Origin: Sphingomonas sp. BT-65
GTDB taxonomy: Bacteria; Pseudomonadota; Alphaproteobacteria; Sphingomonadales; Sphingomonadaceae
DNA: 64,000 bases
Direction: 5' to 3'
Assembly (NCBI RefSeq): GCF_026107375.2
Contig: NZ_JAPCIA010000001.1
Coordinates: 2,480,001 to 2,544,000, forward strand
A model generated the notes under the pieces. The model had not been told where the DNA came from and made no database searches. It was given only the letters and a program-made list of their open reading frames with translations. The translations under genes and the position numbers were made by a program. Positions 36,126 to 47,904 of this stretch are shown piece after piece. Positions within the stretch are counted from its first letter, which is position 1. Every line of letters begins with the position of its first letter.

Positions 36126-36671
36126 GTGGCGGATATCGCTGCCCTCACTGATCTGATCGAGCCCGAAGCGCGTGCGTTGGGCTTCGATCTGGTGCGTGTG
36201 AAGATGTTCGGCGGCACCAGCGACGCGACGCTGCAGGTGATGGCCGAGCGCCCCGATACGCGCCAGCTGACGATCGACGATTGCGCCGATCTGTCGCGCC
36301 GCATCTCCGAGCGGCTCGACGAACTGGAGGCCGCGGGCCGCGATCCGATCGACCATGCCTACCGGCTCGAGGTGAGCTCGCCCGGGATCGACCGGCCGCT
36401 GACCCGGCTCCAGGATTTCGAGGACTGGAAGGGGCATGAGGCCCGCATCACGCTCGCCGAGAAGATCGACGGGCGCAAGCAGTTCAAGGGCGACCTGGCG
36501 GGTATCGCCGACGGCAAGGTCGCGATCACCGACACGACCGGGGCGGTCCACGCAATCGCGTTCGACGCGATCGAGGACGCGAAGCTCCTGATCACCAACC
36601 GGCTTATCGCCGCAACCCGGCCGCTTTCCACGGAAGGCGCCGACGAATTCGAAGCAGAGGAACAGGACTGA
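36126..36671 (+). CDS. rimP: Ribosome maturation factor RimP
   Basis: A 181-residue RimP with the N-terminal LIEPEARALGFDLVRVKM and the YRLEVSSPGIDRPLTRLQDFE segment, then an SH3-like C-terminal part. It assists assembly of the 30S subunit. The start is GTG. It heads rimP-nusA-ylxR-infB, and its stop overlaps the nusA start (TGATG). Confidence 0.95.
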   Translation: MADIAALTDLIEPEARALGFDLVRVKMFGGTSDATLQVMAERPDTRQLTIDDCADLSRRISERLDELEAAGRDPIDHAYRLEVSSPGIDRPLTRLQDFEDWKGHEARITLAEKIDGRKQFKGDLAGIADGKVAITDTTGAVHAIAFDAIEDAKLLITNRLIAATRPLSTEGADEFEAEEQD

Positions 36672-38359
36672 TGGCCACCGCCATTTCCGCCAACAAGGCC
36701 GAGCTGATCGCGATCGCGAACTCGGTGGCATCCGAGAAGATGATCGACAAGGCCATCGTCATCGAGGCGATGGAGGACGCGATCGAGCGCGCCGCCAAGA
36801 ACCGCTATGGCGTCGAGAACGACATCCGCGCCAAGCTCGATCCCTTGACTGGCGACCTGCGCCTGTGGCGCGTGGTCGAGGTGGTCGAGGCGGTTGATGA
36901 CTATTTCAAGCAGGTCTCGGTCAAGGACGCGCAGAAGCTCCAGAAGGGCGCGGTCGTCGGTGACTATATCGTCGATCCGCTGCCCCCGATCGAATTCGGC
37001 CGCATCCAGGCGCAGGCGTCGAAGCAGATCATCTTTCAGAAGGTCCGCGATGCCGAGCGCGAGCGCCAGTATGAGGAGTTCAAGGACCGCCAGGGCGAGA
37101 TCATCACCGGCGTCGTCAAGCGTGTCGAGTTCGGCCATGTTGTCGTTGACCTGGGCCGCGCCGAGGGCGTGATCCGCCGCGATGCGCAGATCCCGCGTGA
37201 GGTGGTGCGCGTCGGCGACCGCGTGCGCAGCCTGATCCTCAAGGTGGTGCGCGAGACCCGCGGGCCGCAGATTTTCCTCAGCCGCGCGCATCCCGACTTC
37301 ATGAAGAAGCTGTTCGCGCAGGAAGTCCCCGAAATCTACGACGGCATCATCGAGATCAAGGCGGCAGCCCGCGACCCGGGCTCGCGCGCCAAGATCGGCG
37401 TGATCAGCCACGACAGCTCGATCGATCCGGTCGGCGCCTGCGTCGGCATGAAGGGTTCGCGTGTTCAGGCCGTCGTGCAGGAGATGCAGGGCGAGAAGAT
37501 CGACATCATCCCCTGGTCGCCGGATACCGCGACCTTCGTCGTCAACGCGCTGCAGCCGGCGAACGTCGCGCGCGTCGTCATCGACGAGGAGGATGATCGC
37601 ATCGAGGTGGTGGTCCCCGACGACCAGCTCAGCCTTGCGATCGGCCGCCGCGGCCAGAATGTCCGCCTCGCCAGCCAGCTCACCGGCAAGGCGATCGACA
37701 TTCTGACCGAGACCGATTCGAGCGAGAAGCGCCAGGCCGAGTTCGTCGCCAACAGCGAGCTGTTCCAGAACGAGCTCGACGTCGACGAGACGCTCGCGCA
37801 GCTGCTGGTCGCCGAAGGCTTCAGCACCCTCGAGGAGGTCGCCTATGTCGAGCTCGACGAGATTGCGGGCATCGAGGGCTTCGACGAGGAGCTAGGCCAG
37901 GAGCTGCAGAGCCGCGCGACCGAGGCGCTCGAGCGCCGCGAGGAAGCCAATCGCGAAGCACGCCGCGCGCTCGGCGTCGAGGATGCGCTGGCCGATATCC
38001 CGTACCTCACTGAGGCGATGCTGGTCACGCTCGGCAAGGCCGGGATCAAGACGCTCGACGACCTTGCCGATCTCGCCACCGACGAGCTGATCGCCAAGAA
38101 GCGCCCCGAGCCGCGCCGCCGCGGCGATGGCCCGGCCGCGCCGGTGCGCGAAGCCGACAAGGGCGGCGTGCTCGGCGAGTACGGCCTTAGCGAAGAGCAG
38201 GGCAACGAGATCATCATGGCCGCCCGCGCGCATTGGTTCGAGGACGAGCCGGCTGCCGCCGGCTCTGAGGGGTCTGCGGACGAAGAGCCTGCCCAGGCAG
38301 GCGCCGACGAAGCCGGCTCCGCCGGCGGGGAGGACGCTGTTGCGGACTCCGAGCAATGA
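36671..38359 (+). CDS. nusA: Transcription elongation/termination factor NusA
   Basis: A 562-residue NusA: N-terminal RNA polymerase-binding domain, S1 domain (about 135-200, GVVKRVEFGHVVVDLGRAEGVIRRD), two KH domains (about 235-350, SIDPVGACVGMKGSRVQAVVQEMQGEKIDIIPW and LSLAIGRRGQNVRLASQL), two helix-hairpin-helix acidic repeats (LLVAEGFSTLEEVAYV, LGKAGIKTLDDLADL) and an Ala/Glu-rich tail. It modulates pausing and termination. Standard length and order for alphaproteobacteria. Confidence 0.97.
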   Translation: MATAISANKAELIAIANSVASEKMIDKAIVIEAMEDAIERAAKNRYGVENDIRAKLDPLTGDLRLWRVVEVVEAVDDYFKQVSVKDAQKLQKGAVVGDYIVDPLPPIEFGRIQAQASKQIIFQKVRDAERERQYEEFKDRQGEIITGVVKRVEFGHVVVDLGRAEGVIRRDAQIPREVVRVGDRVRSLILKVVRETRGPQIFLSRAHPDFMKKLFAQEVPEIYDGIIEIKAAARDPGSRAKIGVISHDSSIDPVGACVGMKGSRVQAVVQEMQGEKIDIIPWSPDTATFVVNALQPANVARVVIDEEDDRIEVVVPDDQLSLAIGRRGQNVRLASQLTGKAIDILTETDSSEKRQAEFVANSELFQNELDVDETLAQLLVAEGFSTLEEVAYVELDEIAGIEGFDEELGQELQSRATEALERREEANREARRALGVEDALADIPYLTEAMLVTLGKAGIKTLDDLADLATDELIAKKRPEPRRRGDGPAAPVREADKGGVLGEYGLSEEQGNEIIMAARAHWFEDEPAAAGSEGSADEEPAQAGADEAGSAGGEDAVADSEQ

Positions 38360-39083
38360 GACCCGGCCTGAACTGACGGACGGCGCGGCTGCGGATGGGG
38401 CTCCTATCCGCACCTGCATCCTCTCGCGCGCGGAGTCCCCTCGCGACGGGCTGATCCGGCTCGCGCTATCGCCCGACGGCGAGGTGCTGCCCGACATCCG
38501 CGCCAAGGCGCCGGGCCGCGGCGCCTGGATCGGCGTCGGCCGCGCCGAGCTGGACGCCTCGGCCAAGAAGCTGCGCGGCGCGCTGTCGCGCGCGTTCAAG
38601 ACCAACGACCTGCGTATTCCCGACGATCTCGGCGCGCGCATCGCGGCGCAGCTCGAGCGCGCCTTTCTCGACCGGCTCGGGCTGGAGGCCAAGGCCGGGA
38701 CGATCGTGATCGGCGGCGAGCGCATCGAGACCGCCGGGCGCAGCGGCAAGCTGCATCTGTTGCTGCACGCGAGCGATGCAGGTGCGGACGGCTCGCGCAA
38801 GCTCGACCAGGCATGGCGGGTCGGATCGGACCGCGAGGGTTCGGGCGCGACGGGGTTCACATTGCCCCTCCCCCGCACCATATTGTCCTTGGCCCTTGGC
38901 CGCGAAAATGTGGTACATGTTGGTCTGACCGACGCCAGAGCGGCCGCACGGGTGAGCGAAGCGCTGACCCGCTGGCTGCAATTTATCGGACCCGATTCAG
39001 CTCCCAAGCCTTGCGAAACAGGCTCGCAAGGCGCATCGGGCGCTTCCGGCGGCCAGACGAAGAACGACGAACGAGCAGGATAG
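38340..39083 (+). CDS. YlxR (DUF448) family protein, fused to an L7Ae-like part
   Basis: A 247-residue RNA-binding-type protein. The YlxR domain (about 20-80) has RTCILSRAESPRDGLIRLALSPDGEVLPDIRAKAPGRGAWIG; the rest resembles the L7Ae-like half seen in alphaproteobacterial homologues. The only workable in-frame start is a TTG at 38340, 20 bases inside nusA, with gggagg 6 bases upstream. Between nusA and infB as usual. Confidence 0.85.
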   Translation: MRTPSNETRPELTDGAAADGAPIRTCILSRAESPRDGLIRLALSPDGEVLPDIRAKAPGRGAWIGVGRAELDASAKKLRGALSRAFKTNDLRIPDDLGARIAAQLERAFLDRLGLEAKAGTIVIGGERIETAGRSGKLHLLLHASDAGADGSRKLDQAWRVGSDREGSGATGFTLPLPRTILSLALGRENVVHVGLTDARAAARVSEALTRWLQFIGPDSAPKPCETGSQGASGASGGQTKNDERAG

Positions 39084-39087
39084 AGAT

Positions 39088-41718
39088 TTGAGCGATACCG
39101 AAAACGACAAGCCGAAACTGGGCATGCGCCAGCCACTGGGGCTGAAGCGCACGGTCGAGACCGGCAAGGTGAAGCAGAGCTTCAGCCACGGACGCTCGAA
39201 CACCGTCGTGGTCGAAGTGAAGCGCCGCCGTGTGCTCGGCCCGCAGACTGGCGCGCCGCAGGAAGAAACGGCGACGCCCGAACCCGTCGCCGCGCCGCCC
39301 TCGCCGCCGGCTCCCGCACCGCGTCCGTCCGCGCCTGCGGGCGAGACCGCGCAGGAGCGCCAGACCCGCATGCTGCGCGAGGCCGAAGGGCAGCGCATGC
39401 AGGCAAATGAAGAGGCGCGCCGCCGCGAGGAGCGCGAGCGCGCCGAAGCCGCCGAGGCCGAGCAGCGCCGGGCCGAAGAGCGCGCGCGCGCCGAAGCCGA
39501 AGCCGCCAAGGCGCCCCCCGCCAAAGCCCCCGAGCCCAAGGCCGAGCCGGTTCCCGCACCCGCGGTCGAAGCTGTGCCGGCTCCCGCACCGGCTGCGCCC
39601 GCGCGAAAGGAGCCGGTGGCGGTTCAGCTCGATCCCGGTCGGCCCGCCCCGCGCCAGTTCACCCCGGTGCAGCGCCCCGAGATTCCGCGCCCCACCGCGC
39701 CGCGTCCCGAGCCCAACCTCGCCGGCGGCCCTGCGCCGCGACCGGCGGGCGGTGGGGCAGGCCCCGGCCGCGCCCCGGCGCGTCCTGAACCCCAGAAGCC
39801 GCAGCGCGACCGCAAGGGTGACGAGCGCCGCGGCGGCAAGCTGACGGTCAACCGCGCGCTCGGCGGCGACGATGGCGCGCGTGCGCGCAGCCTCGCCGCG
39901 CTCAAGCGTGCGCGTGAGAAGGAGCGCCGCCACTCCGGCCCGCGCGAGCCGCAGGCCAAGCAGGTCCGCGACGTGCAGGTGCCCGAAGCGATCACCGTTT
40001 CCGATCTCGCCATCCGCATGGCCGAGAAGGGCGCCGACCTTGTGAAAGCGCTGTTCAAGATGGGCATGCCCGTCACGCTGACCCAGACGATCGACCAGGA
40101 CACCGCCGAGCTGCTCGTGACCGAGTTCGGCCACAACATCGTGCGCGTGTCGGATTCGGACATCGATCTCGCCGTCGACACGGTCGAGGACTCGGCCGAG
40201 GTGCTCCAGCCGCGCCCGCCGGTGGTCACGATCATGGGCCATGTCGATCACGGTAAGACGTCGCTGCTCGACGCGCTGCGCGGCACCGACGTGGTGCGCG
40301 GCGAGGCCGGCGGCATCACCCAGCACATCGGCGCCTATCAGGTGACGCTCAAGGACAAGTCGAAGATCACCTTCCTCGACACGCCGGGCCACGAGGCGTT
40401 CTCGGAGATGCGCGCGCGGGGCGCGAACGTCACCGACATCGTCGTGCTGGTGGTCGCCGCGGACGACGGGCTGATGCCGCAGACGATCGAGGCGATCAAC
40501 CATACCAAGGCGGCCGGCGTGCCGATGATCGTCGCGATCAACAAGGTCGACAAGCCCGAGGCCAACGCCCAGCGCGTGCGCGAGCGGCTGCTCGAGCATG
40601 ACGTGCAGGTCGAGGAGATGGGCGGCGAGACCCAGGACGTCGAAGTCTCCGCGCTCAAGAAGACCGGCCTCGACGATCTGATCGAGAAGATTCAGCTTCA
40701 GGCCGAATTGCTCGAGCTCCAGGCCAATCCGGATCGTTCGGCCGAGGGCAATGTGGTCGAGGCCAAGCTCGACAAGGGCCGCGGTCCCGTCGCCACTGTG
40801 CTGGTCACGCGCGGCACGCTCAGGGTCGGCGACGTGTTCGTCGTCGGCGCCGAAAGCGGCAAGGTGCGCGCGCTGGTCGACGACAAGGGCCGCCAGCTCA
40901 AGGAAGCCGGCCCGTCGATGCCGGTCGAGGTGCTCGGCCTGTCGGGCGTGCCGATGGCGGGCGACCTGCTCCAGGTGGTGGAGAACGAGGCGCGCGCGCG
41001 CGAGGTCGCGGCCTATCGCGCCGGCGTGATCCAGAACAAGCGCACGACCAACACCCCGGCGAGCCTTGAGAGCATGTTCTCCGCGCTCAAGGAAAAGCAG
41101 GCGATGGAGTATCCGCTCGTCGTCAAGGCGGACACCCAGGGCACGGTCGAAGCGATCATCGGCTCGCTCAACAAGATCTCGACCGACGACATCAAGGTGC
41201 GCATCCTGCACTCGGGCGTGGGCGGCATCACCGAGAGCGACGTCAATGTGGCTGCGGCCTCGGGCGCGCCGATCATCGGCTTCAACGTCCGGCCCAACGC
41301 CAAGGCGCGCGAGATCGCCGAGCGCAACAAGGTCGCGCTCAAATATTATGACGTGATCTACGACCTGACCGACGAGATCCGCGCCGGCATGGCCGGCCAG
41401 CTCGGCCCCGAGGCGTTCGAGACTGTGGTTGGCCGCGCCGAGATCCGCGAAGTCTTCTCGGCGGGCAAGCACGGCAAGGCGGCGGGTCTGCTCGTCACCG
41501 ACGGCGTCATCCGCAAGGCGCTCAAGGCGCGCATCACGCGCGACGACGTCATCATCTATACCGGCGAGATCGCCTCGCTGCGCCGCTTCAAGGACGATGT
41601 GGCGGAGGTTCGCGCCGGGCTCGAATGCGGTGTGACGTTCAGCCAGAACTTCACCGACATCAAGCCAGGCGACTATCTCGAAACCTTCGAAGTCGAACTG
41701 CGCGAGCGGACGCTGTAA
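39088..41718 (+). CDS. infB: Translation initiation factor IF-2
   Basis: An 876-residue IF-2. The N-terminal 300 residues are a Pro/Ala/Glu/Arg-rich and partly helical region, followed by IF2_N ([23 protein letters not shown]), then the G domain at about 380-550 with [16 protein letters not shown] and NKVD, and the beta-barrel and fMet-tRNA-binding domains C1 and C2. It positions initiator tRNA on the 30S subunit. The start is TTG. It is followed 21 bases later by a thioesterase gene. Confidence 0.97.
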   Translation: MSDTENDKPKLGMRQPLGLKRTVETGKVKQSFSHGRSNTVVVEVKRRRVLGPQTGAPQEETATPEPVAAPPSPPAPAPRPSAPAGETAQERQTRMLREAEGQRMQANEEARRREERERAEAAEAEQRRAEERARAEAEAAKAPPAKAPEPKAEPVPAPAVEAVPAPAPAAPARKEPVAVQLDPGRPAPRQFTPVQRPEIPRPTAPRPEPNLAGGPAPRPAGGGAGPGRAPARPEPQKPQRDRKGDERRGGKLTVNRALGGDDGARARSLAALKRAREKERRHSGPREPQAKQVRDVQVPEAITVSDLAIRMAEKGADLVKALFKMGMPVTLTQTIDQDTAELLVTEFGHNIVRVSDSDIDLAVDTVEDSAEVLQPRPPVVTIMGHVDHGKTSLLDALRGTDVVRGEAGGITQHIGAYQVTLKDKSKITFLDTPGHEAFSEMRARGANVTDIVVLVVAADDGLMPQTIEAINHTKAAGVPMIVAINKVDKPEANAQRVRERLLEHDVQVEEMGGETQDVEVSALKKTGLDDLIEKIQLQAELLELQANPDRSAEGNVVEAKLDKGRGPVATVLVTRGTLRVGDVFVVGAESGKVRALVDDKGRQLKEAGPSMPVEVLGLSGVPMAGDLLQVVENEARAREVAAYRAGVIQNKRTTNTPASLESMFSALKEKQAMEYPLVVKADTQGTVEAIIGSLNKISTDDIKVRILHSGVGGITESDVNVAAASGAPIIGFNVRPNAKAREIAERNKVALKYYDVIYDLTDEIRAGMAGQLGPEAFETVVGRAEIREVFSAGKHGKAAGLLVTDGVIRKALKARITRDDVIIYTGEIASLRRFKDDVAEVRAGLECGVTFSQNFTDIKPGDYLETFEVELRERTL

Positions 41719-41739
41719 GCCGCCGCGGAGGAAGGTGCA

Positions 41740-42165
41740 TTGGGAACGCCGTCGATCTTCGATGATTTCCCAATGCCGTCCTCTGGACGGCTGTTGGGCT
41801 GGGAAGTGCGGAAGGTGGACGTCGTCGCCCGGACAATCGAGATCGGCTTTCGGGCCGATGATCGTTTCCTGAACCCTGCGGGGACGGTGCAAGGAGGCTT
41901 TCTCGCCGCTATGCTCGACGACACGCAGGGGCCGGCGCTGTATGCGGCTACCGAGGGCGCGGTCTATGCACCGACGATCGACTTCCATATCGTTTGCTTG
42001 AAGCCGGCTCGTCCCGGCCGCTTCCTGGGCAAGGGACGCGTGGTGAGCCTCGGCAAGACGATCGCGGTGACCGAAGCGGAATTATTCGATGAAGGTGGCG
42101 CATTGGTCGCTCGCGGCACGTTCACGGGCCGTGTCATGGAAGGCGCGATGGCGCGCCGGGACTGA
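41740..42165 (+). CDS. PaaI-type hotdog thioesterase 3 (between infB and rbfA)
   Basis: A 141-residue hotdog protein: [67 protein letters not shown]. The start is a TTG with ggagga 9 bases upstream. It sits 21 bases after infB and 2 bases before rbfA, where no such gene is usually found, so it is either a lineage-specific insertion or a co-expressed factor. Substrate unknown. Confidence 0.85.
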   Translation: MGTPSIFDDFPMPSSGRLLGWEVRKVDVVARTIEIGFRADDRFLNPAGTVQGGFLAAMLDDTQGPALYAATEGAVYAPTIDFHIVCLKPARPGRFLGKGRVVSLGKTIAVTEAELFDEGGALVARGTFTGRVMEGAMARRD

Positions 42166-42167
42166 AG

Positions 42168-42566
42168 ATGAGACAAAATGAAACTCCCGAGACTCGCTCC
42201 GTCCGCCTGCTGCGCGTGGGCGAGCAGGTGCGCCATGTGCTGTCCGACATTCTCGCGCGGGGCGAGGTGCATGACGAGGTGCTCGCCAGCCATATGGTGA
42301 GCGTGACCGAAGTACGCATGTCGCCCGACCTGCGCCATGCCACGGTGTTCGTGAAGCCGCTGCTCGGCAAGGACGAGGAGGCGGTGCTCAAGGCGCTGCG
42401 TACCAACACCGCCTATCTCCAGCGCGAGGTCGCCGCGCGCGTGAAGATGAAATACGCAGCGCGGCTCAAGTTCCTGGCGGACGAGAGCTTCGACGAGGGC
42501 AGCCATATCGACCAGCTCCTGCGCGATCCCAAGGTGGCGCGCGACCTCGAAGCGTCCGAGGACTGA
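42168..42566 (+). CDS. rbfA: Ribosome-binding factor A
   Basis: A 132-residue Rbf[51 protein letters not shown] and [36 protein letters not shown], the KH-type fold with the closing helix. It matures the 5' end of 16S rRNA in the 30S subunit and helps under cold shock. It follows infB through the thioesterase gene in one operon. Confidence 0.95.
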   Translation: MRQNETPETRSVRLLRVGEQVRHVLSDILARGEVHDEVLASHMVSVTEVRMSPDLRHATVFVKPLLGKDEEAVLKALRTNTAYLQREVAARVKMKYAARLKFLADESFDEGSHIDQLLRDPKVARDLEASED

Positions 42567-42651
42567 TCCCCGGACTTGTCCACAGGCTTGTCCACGGCTT
42601 TGCGGTCATGGCGGGTGAAACAGGCGGGATCATCAGCCAAGGTCGCCGCCA

Positions 42652-43236
42652 ATGGCCAAGCTCTATTTCTACTATGCCAGCATGAATGCCGGCAAATCGA
42701 CCACCTTGCTCCAGGCCGATTTCAACTATCGCGAGCGCGGCATGCGCACGATCCTGTTCACCGCGGCGATCGACGAGCGGGCGGGGGCGGGCCGCATCGC
42801 CTCGCGCATAGGGCTCGCGGCCGAGGCGGTCGCCTTCGACGCCGAGATGGACCTAAGGCTACGCGTCGAGCGTGAGGCCGATGCGGGACCCGTGCATTGC
42901 GTACTGGTCGACGAGGCGCAGTTCCTGACCGCCGCGCAGGTCGATCAGCTTGCGGCGGTCGCCGATGTGCTCGGCATTCCGGTGCTCGCCTATGGCCTGC
43001 GCACGGATTTCACCGGCGCGCTGTTCGAAGGCTCGGCGCGGCTGCTCGCGCTCGCCGACGCGCTGGTCGAGATCAAGTCGGTGTGCCGCTGCGGGCGCAA
43101 GGCGACGATGAACTTGCGGGTCGATGCCGAAGGCCGCGCGGTGGCGCAGGGCGCGCAAACCGAGATCGGCGGGAACGATCGCTATGTGGCGCTGTGTCGC
43201 CGCCATTTCGTCGAGGCGATCGCGGCCGCCGACTGA
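42652..43236 (+). CDS. tdk: Thymidine kinase
   Basis: A 194-residue type II thymidine kinase: P-loop YASMNAGKS at 8-16, catalytic Glu E88 in VLVDEAQFL, and the zinc lasso region with SVCRCGRK and ALCRRHF, in which one of the usual CxxC pairs is CxC. It phosphorylates deoxythymidine for DNA synthesis. It sits between rbfA and the peptidase gene with an 86-base spacer. Confidence 0.93.
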   Translation: MAKLYFYYASMNAGKSTTLLQADFNYRERGMRTILFTAAIDERAGAGRIASRIGLAAEAVAFDAEMDLRLRVEREADAGPVHCVLVDEAQFLTAAQVDQLAAVADVLGIPVLAYGLRTDFTGALFEGSARLLALADALVEIKSVCRCGRKATMNLRVDAEGRAVAQGAQTEIGGNDRYVALCRRHFVEAIAAAD

Positions 43237-43280
43237 GCGGTGCGCTGGTGAAACGCTGCCGACCCACCTAGATCACGGAC

Positions 43281-43973
43281 ATGAACCCTAATTCCTTCGT
43301 CTACGACATCGCCGTCTGGCTGATCCCGCTGGTGATCGCGATCGTGTTCCACGAGGTCGCGCACGGCCTAGTCGCGCGGGCGCTGGGGGATCCGACGGCC
43401 GCGGAGCGCAAGCGCCTGTCGCTCAATCCGCTTCGCCACGTCGACCCGATCGGCACGGTCGCATTGCCGCTGATCCTCGCGCTCGCCAAAGCGCCCGTGT
43501 TCGGCTGGGCGAAGCCGGTCCTGGTCAACTATGCGCGGCTGCGCTCGCCCCGGCGCGACATGATGCTGGTCGCGCTGGCCGGCCCGGGCATGAACTTCGC
43601 GCTCGCGCTGGTCGGCGCGGTGCTGCTGGGTGTCCTTCTAGCCGTGGCGGATGGTGCCCAGCCGGGCAGCCTCACGGCGTTTGCCGGCGAGAATCTGCTC
43701 AACTTCGTTGCCGTGAACATCTTCCTGGCGTTGTTCAATCTGTTGCCGATCCCGCCCTTCGACGGCGGGCATGTTGTGCAGGGCCTGCTGCCGCCGCCGC
43801 TTGCGAAGCGCTGGGCGTCGTTCGGGCGGTTCGGATTTCCGCTGCTGTTCATCCTGCTGCTCGTGGTTCCCGCGATCTGGCCGAACGCCAACATCGTCGC
43901 GCGACTGATTGTTCCCCCGGCGCAGGCAGTGACCGGGTGGTATCTGTCGATCGCCGCGGCGATAGCCGGCTGA
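43281..43973 (+). CDS. Site-2-type zinc metallopeptidase (M50 family)
   Basis: A 230-residue membrane protein with five to six hydrophobic segments. The metal motif is HEVAH (24-28) in the first segment and the second ligand region is NLLPIPPFDGGHV (about 153-165). It cleaves membrane-spanning substrates; this short subfamily lacks a PDZ domain. Its stop overlaps the truB start (TGATG), so it is coupled to truB. Confidence 0.9.
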   Translation: MNPNSFVYDIAVWLIPLVIAIVFHEVAHGLVARALGDPTAAERKRLSLNPLRHVDPIGTVALPLILALAKAPVFGWAKPVLVNYARLRSPRRDMMLVALAGPGMNFALALVGAVLLGVLLAVADGAQPGSLTAFAGENLLNFVAVNIFLALFNLLPIPPFDGGHVVQGLLPPPLAKRWASFGRFGFPLLFILLLVVPAIWPNANIVARLIVPPAQAVTGWYLSIAAAIAG

Positions 43974-44854
43974 TGCATGGCTGGATCGTCCTCGACAAGC
44001 CGCTGGGACTCGGCTCGACCCAGGGGGTGAGCGCGGTCAAGCGCGCGCTGCGCGAGGGTGGCTACGGCAAGTGGAAGGTCGGCCATGGCGGCACACTCGA
44101 TCCGCTGGCGACCGGGGTGCTGCCGATCGCGGTGGGCGAAGCCACCAAGCTCGCGGGCCGCATGCTCGACAGCGACAAACTCTATGATTTCACCATCCGC
44201 TTCGGCGTGGAGACCGACACGCTCGATCTGGAGGGCGGCGAGGTCGCGGTGTCCGAGGTTCGGCCGTCGCGCAACGAGGTGGCAGCGATCCTGCCGCGCT
44301 TCACCGGTCCGATCGAGCAGATCCCGCCCGTCTTTTCCGCGCTCAAGGTCGATGGCGAGCGCGCCTATGATCTGGCGCGCAAGGGCGAGACGGTTGCACT
44401 CGCGAGCCGCGCGGTGACGATTCATGCGCTGGAGATTCGGGATATCGGCGAGGACAGCGCCACGCTCACTGCCCATGTATCCAAAGGCACCTATATCCGT
44501 TCCCTCGCGCGCGACATCGCGCACGCGCTCGGCACGGTCGGCCATGTGACGATGCTCCGCCGCATCAAGGCGGGACCGTTCACCCTCGATTCCGCGATTT
44601 CGCTGGACAAACTGGCCGATGCCGCTAAGGGCCAGCGGCTTGAAGATTGCCTCCTGCCGTTGAGGGCGGGGCTGGACGACATCCCGGCTCTATCCCTCAC
44701 CCCCGATCAGGCAGGGCTGCTCCGTCAGGGGCAAAAGCTGGTCGGGATCGCCGCTGATGATGGCCAACACTTTGCGCTGAACGGCGACACGCCGGTCGCG
44801 CTGGTCGAGGTTTCGGACGGAGACGTCCGGGTCGTCCGCGGCTTCAACCTGTAA
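43973..44854 (+). CDS. truB: tRNA pseudouridine(55) synthase
   Basis: A 293-residue TruB. The catalytic aspartate is D43 in [15 protein letters not shown], followed by the conserved [19 protein letters not shown] region and a PUA-like C-terminal part (about 240-293). It makes pseudouridine 55 in the T loop of tRNAs. I chose the ATG overlapping the peptidase stop; an upstream ATG at 43937 would add 12 residues inside the peptidase gene. Confidence 0.96.
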   Translation: MHGWIVLDKPLGLGSTQGVSAVKRALREGGYGKWKVGHGGTLDPLATGVLPIAVGEATKLAGRMLDSDKLYDFTIRFGVETDTLDLEGGEVAVSEVRPSRNEVAAILPRFTGPIEQIPPVFSALKVDGERAYDLARKGETVALASRAVTIHALEIRDIGEDSATLTAHVSKGTYIRSLARDIAHALGTVGHVTMLRRIKAGPFTLDSAISLDKLADAAKGQRLEDCLLPLRAGLDDIPALSLTPDQAGLLRQGQKLVGIAADDGQHFALNGDTPVALVEVSDGDVRVVRGFNL

Positions 44855-44877
44855 GCCATGATGTCGAAGGAAAGCAC

Positions 44878-45147
44878 ATGTCGATCACGACCGAGCGCAA
44901 GGAAGCGCTCATCAAGGAACATGGCCGCGCCGAAGGCGATACCGGCAGCCCCGAAGTCCAGGTGGCGATCCTCACCGAGCGGATCCAGAACCTGACCGGT
45001 CACTTCAAGGGCCACGCCAAGGACAATCACTCGCGCCGCGGCCTGCTGATGCTGGTCAACAAGCGCCGCAGCCTCCTCGACTACCTCCGCAAGAAGGACG
45101 GGGACCGCTACACCGCACTCATCGCGAAGCTCGGCCTTCGCAAGTAA
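44878..45147 (+). CDS. rpsO: 30S ribosomal protein S15
   Basis: An 89-residue S15 with the conserved [49 protein letters not shown] helices that bind 16S rRNA. Standard length. It follows truB by 23 bases and is followed by an intrinsic terminator. Confidence 0.98.
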   Translation: MSITTERKEALIKEHGRAEGDTGSPEVQVAILTERIQNLTGHFKGHAKDNHSRRGLLMLVNKRRSLLDYLRKKDGDRYTALIAKLGLRK

Positions 45148-45150
45148 CCG

Positions 45151-45177
45151 GAAAGGCGGCCTTCGGGTCGCCTTTTT
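45151..45177 (+). terminator. Intrinsic terminator after rpsO
   Basis: AAGGCG (45153-45158) pairs with CGCCTT (45169-45174) across a GCCTTCGGGT loop region, followed by a run of T. It would end much of the truB-rpsO transcript and leave pnp to its own leader or read-through. Confidence 0.85.
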
Positions 45178-45335
45178 GCAATGCCGGCCCCGGACCCGAT
45201 CCGGGGCGGGACCCATGGGGCCGAGGCAATCCGGCCGGAGCCCTGAAAAGGGGTGCAATCACCCCGCACCGCGCAAGCCGGACAGCTTGCACACAGGCCC
45301 CGGGCGCATAGGGCGTCCGGTCCAAAGGAAATCAG
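45178..45335 (+). promoter_or_regulatory. Structured leader of pnp
   Basis: The 158 bases before pnp contain three perfect hairpins: CCCCGGA/TCCGGGG (45188-45206), GGGGTG-CAAT-CACCCC (45250-45265) and GCAAGC/GCTTGC (45273-45290). In enterobacteria the pnp leader folds into a hairpin cut by RNase III and used by PNPase to limit its own synthesis; a similar role is inferred here. I see no clear promoter. Confidence 0.5.
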
Positions 45336-47693
<2,358 letters not shown>

Positions 47694-47720
47694 GCGTTTC
47701 AAACTCAGGTTGAAATGAAG

Positions 47721-47750
47721 AGGGCTCCGGGGAAACCGGGGCCCTTTTTT
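47721..47750 (+). terminator. Intrinsic terminator after pnp
   Basis: GGGCTCCGG pairs with CCGGGGCCC around a GGAAA loop, followed by six T residues. A strong end for the pnp transcript. Confidence 0.92.
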
Positions 47751-47904
47751 GTCCATACTGGTCGTCACAAGTGACTGATTTCACACAGCTGATGGTCCAA
47801 ACGGGCGGCACGGCGAGTCGCTCGCATGTCCCTTTGGCCAACTAGTGGCGCCTATCGGGGACGACTAAAGCGACGTTGATCTAGACACCGGGGAATTGTG
47901 AGTA

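Noticed and set aside
38983..41988. A 1001-codon minus-strand frame
   Set aside because: Antisense to infB with its GTP-binding motifs; it has no recognisable domain.
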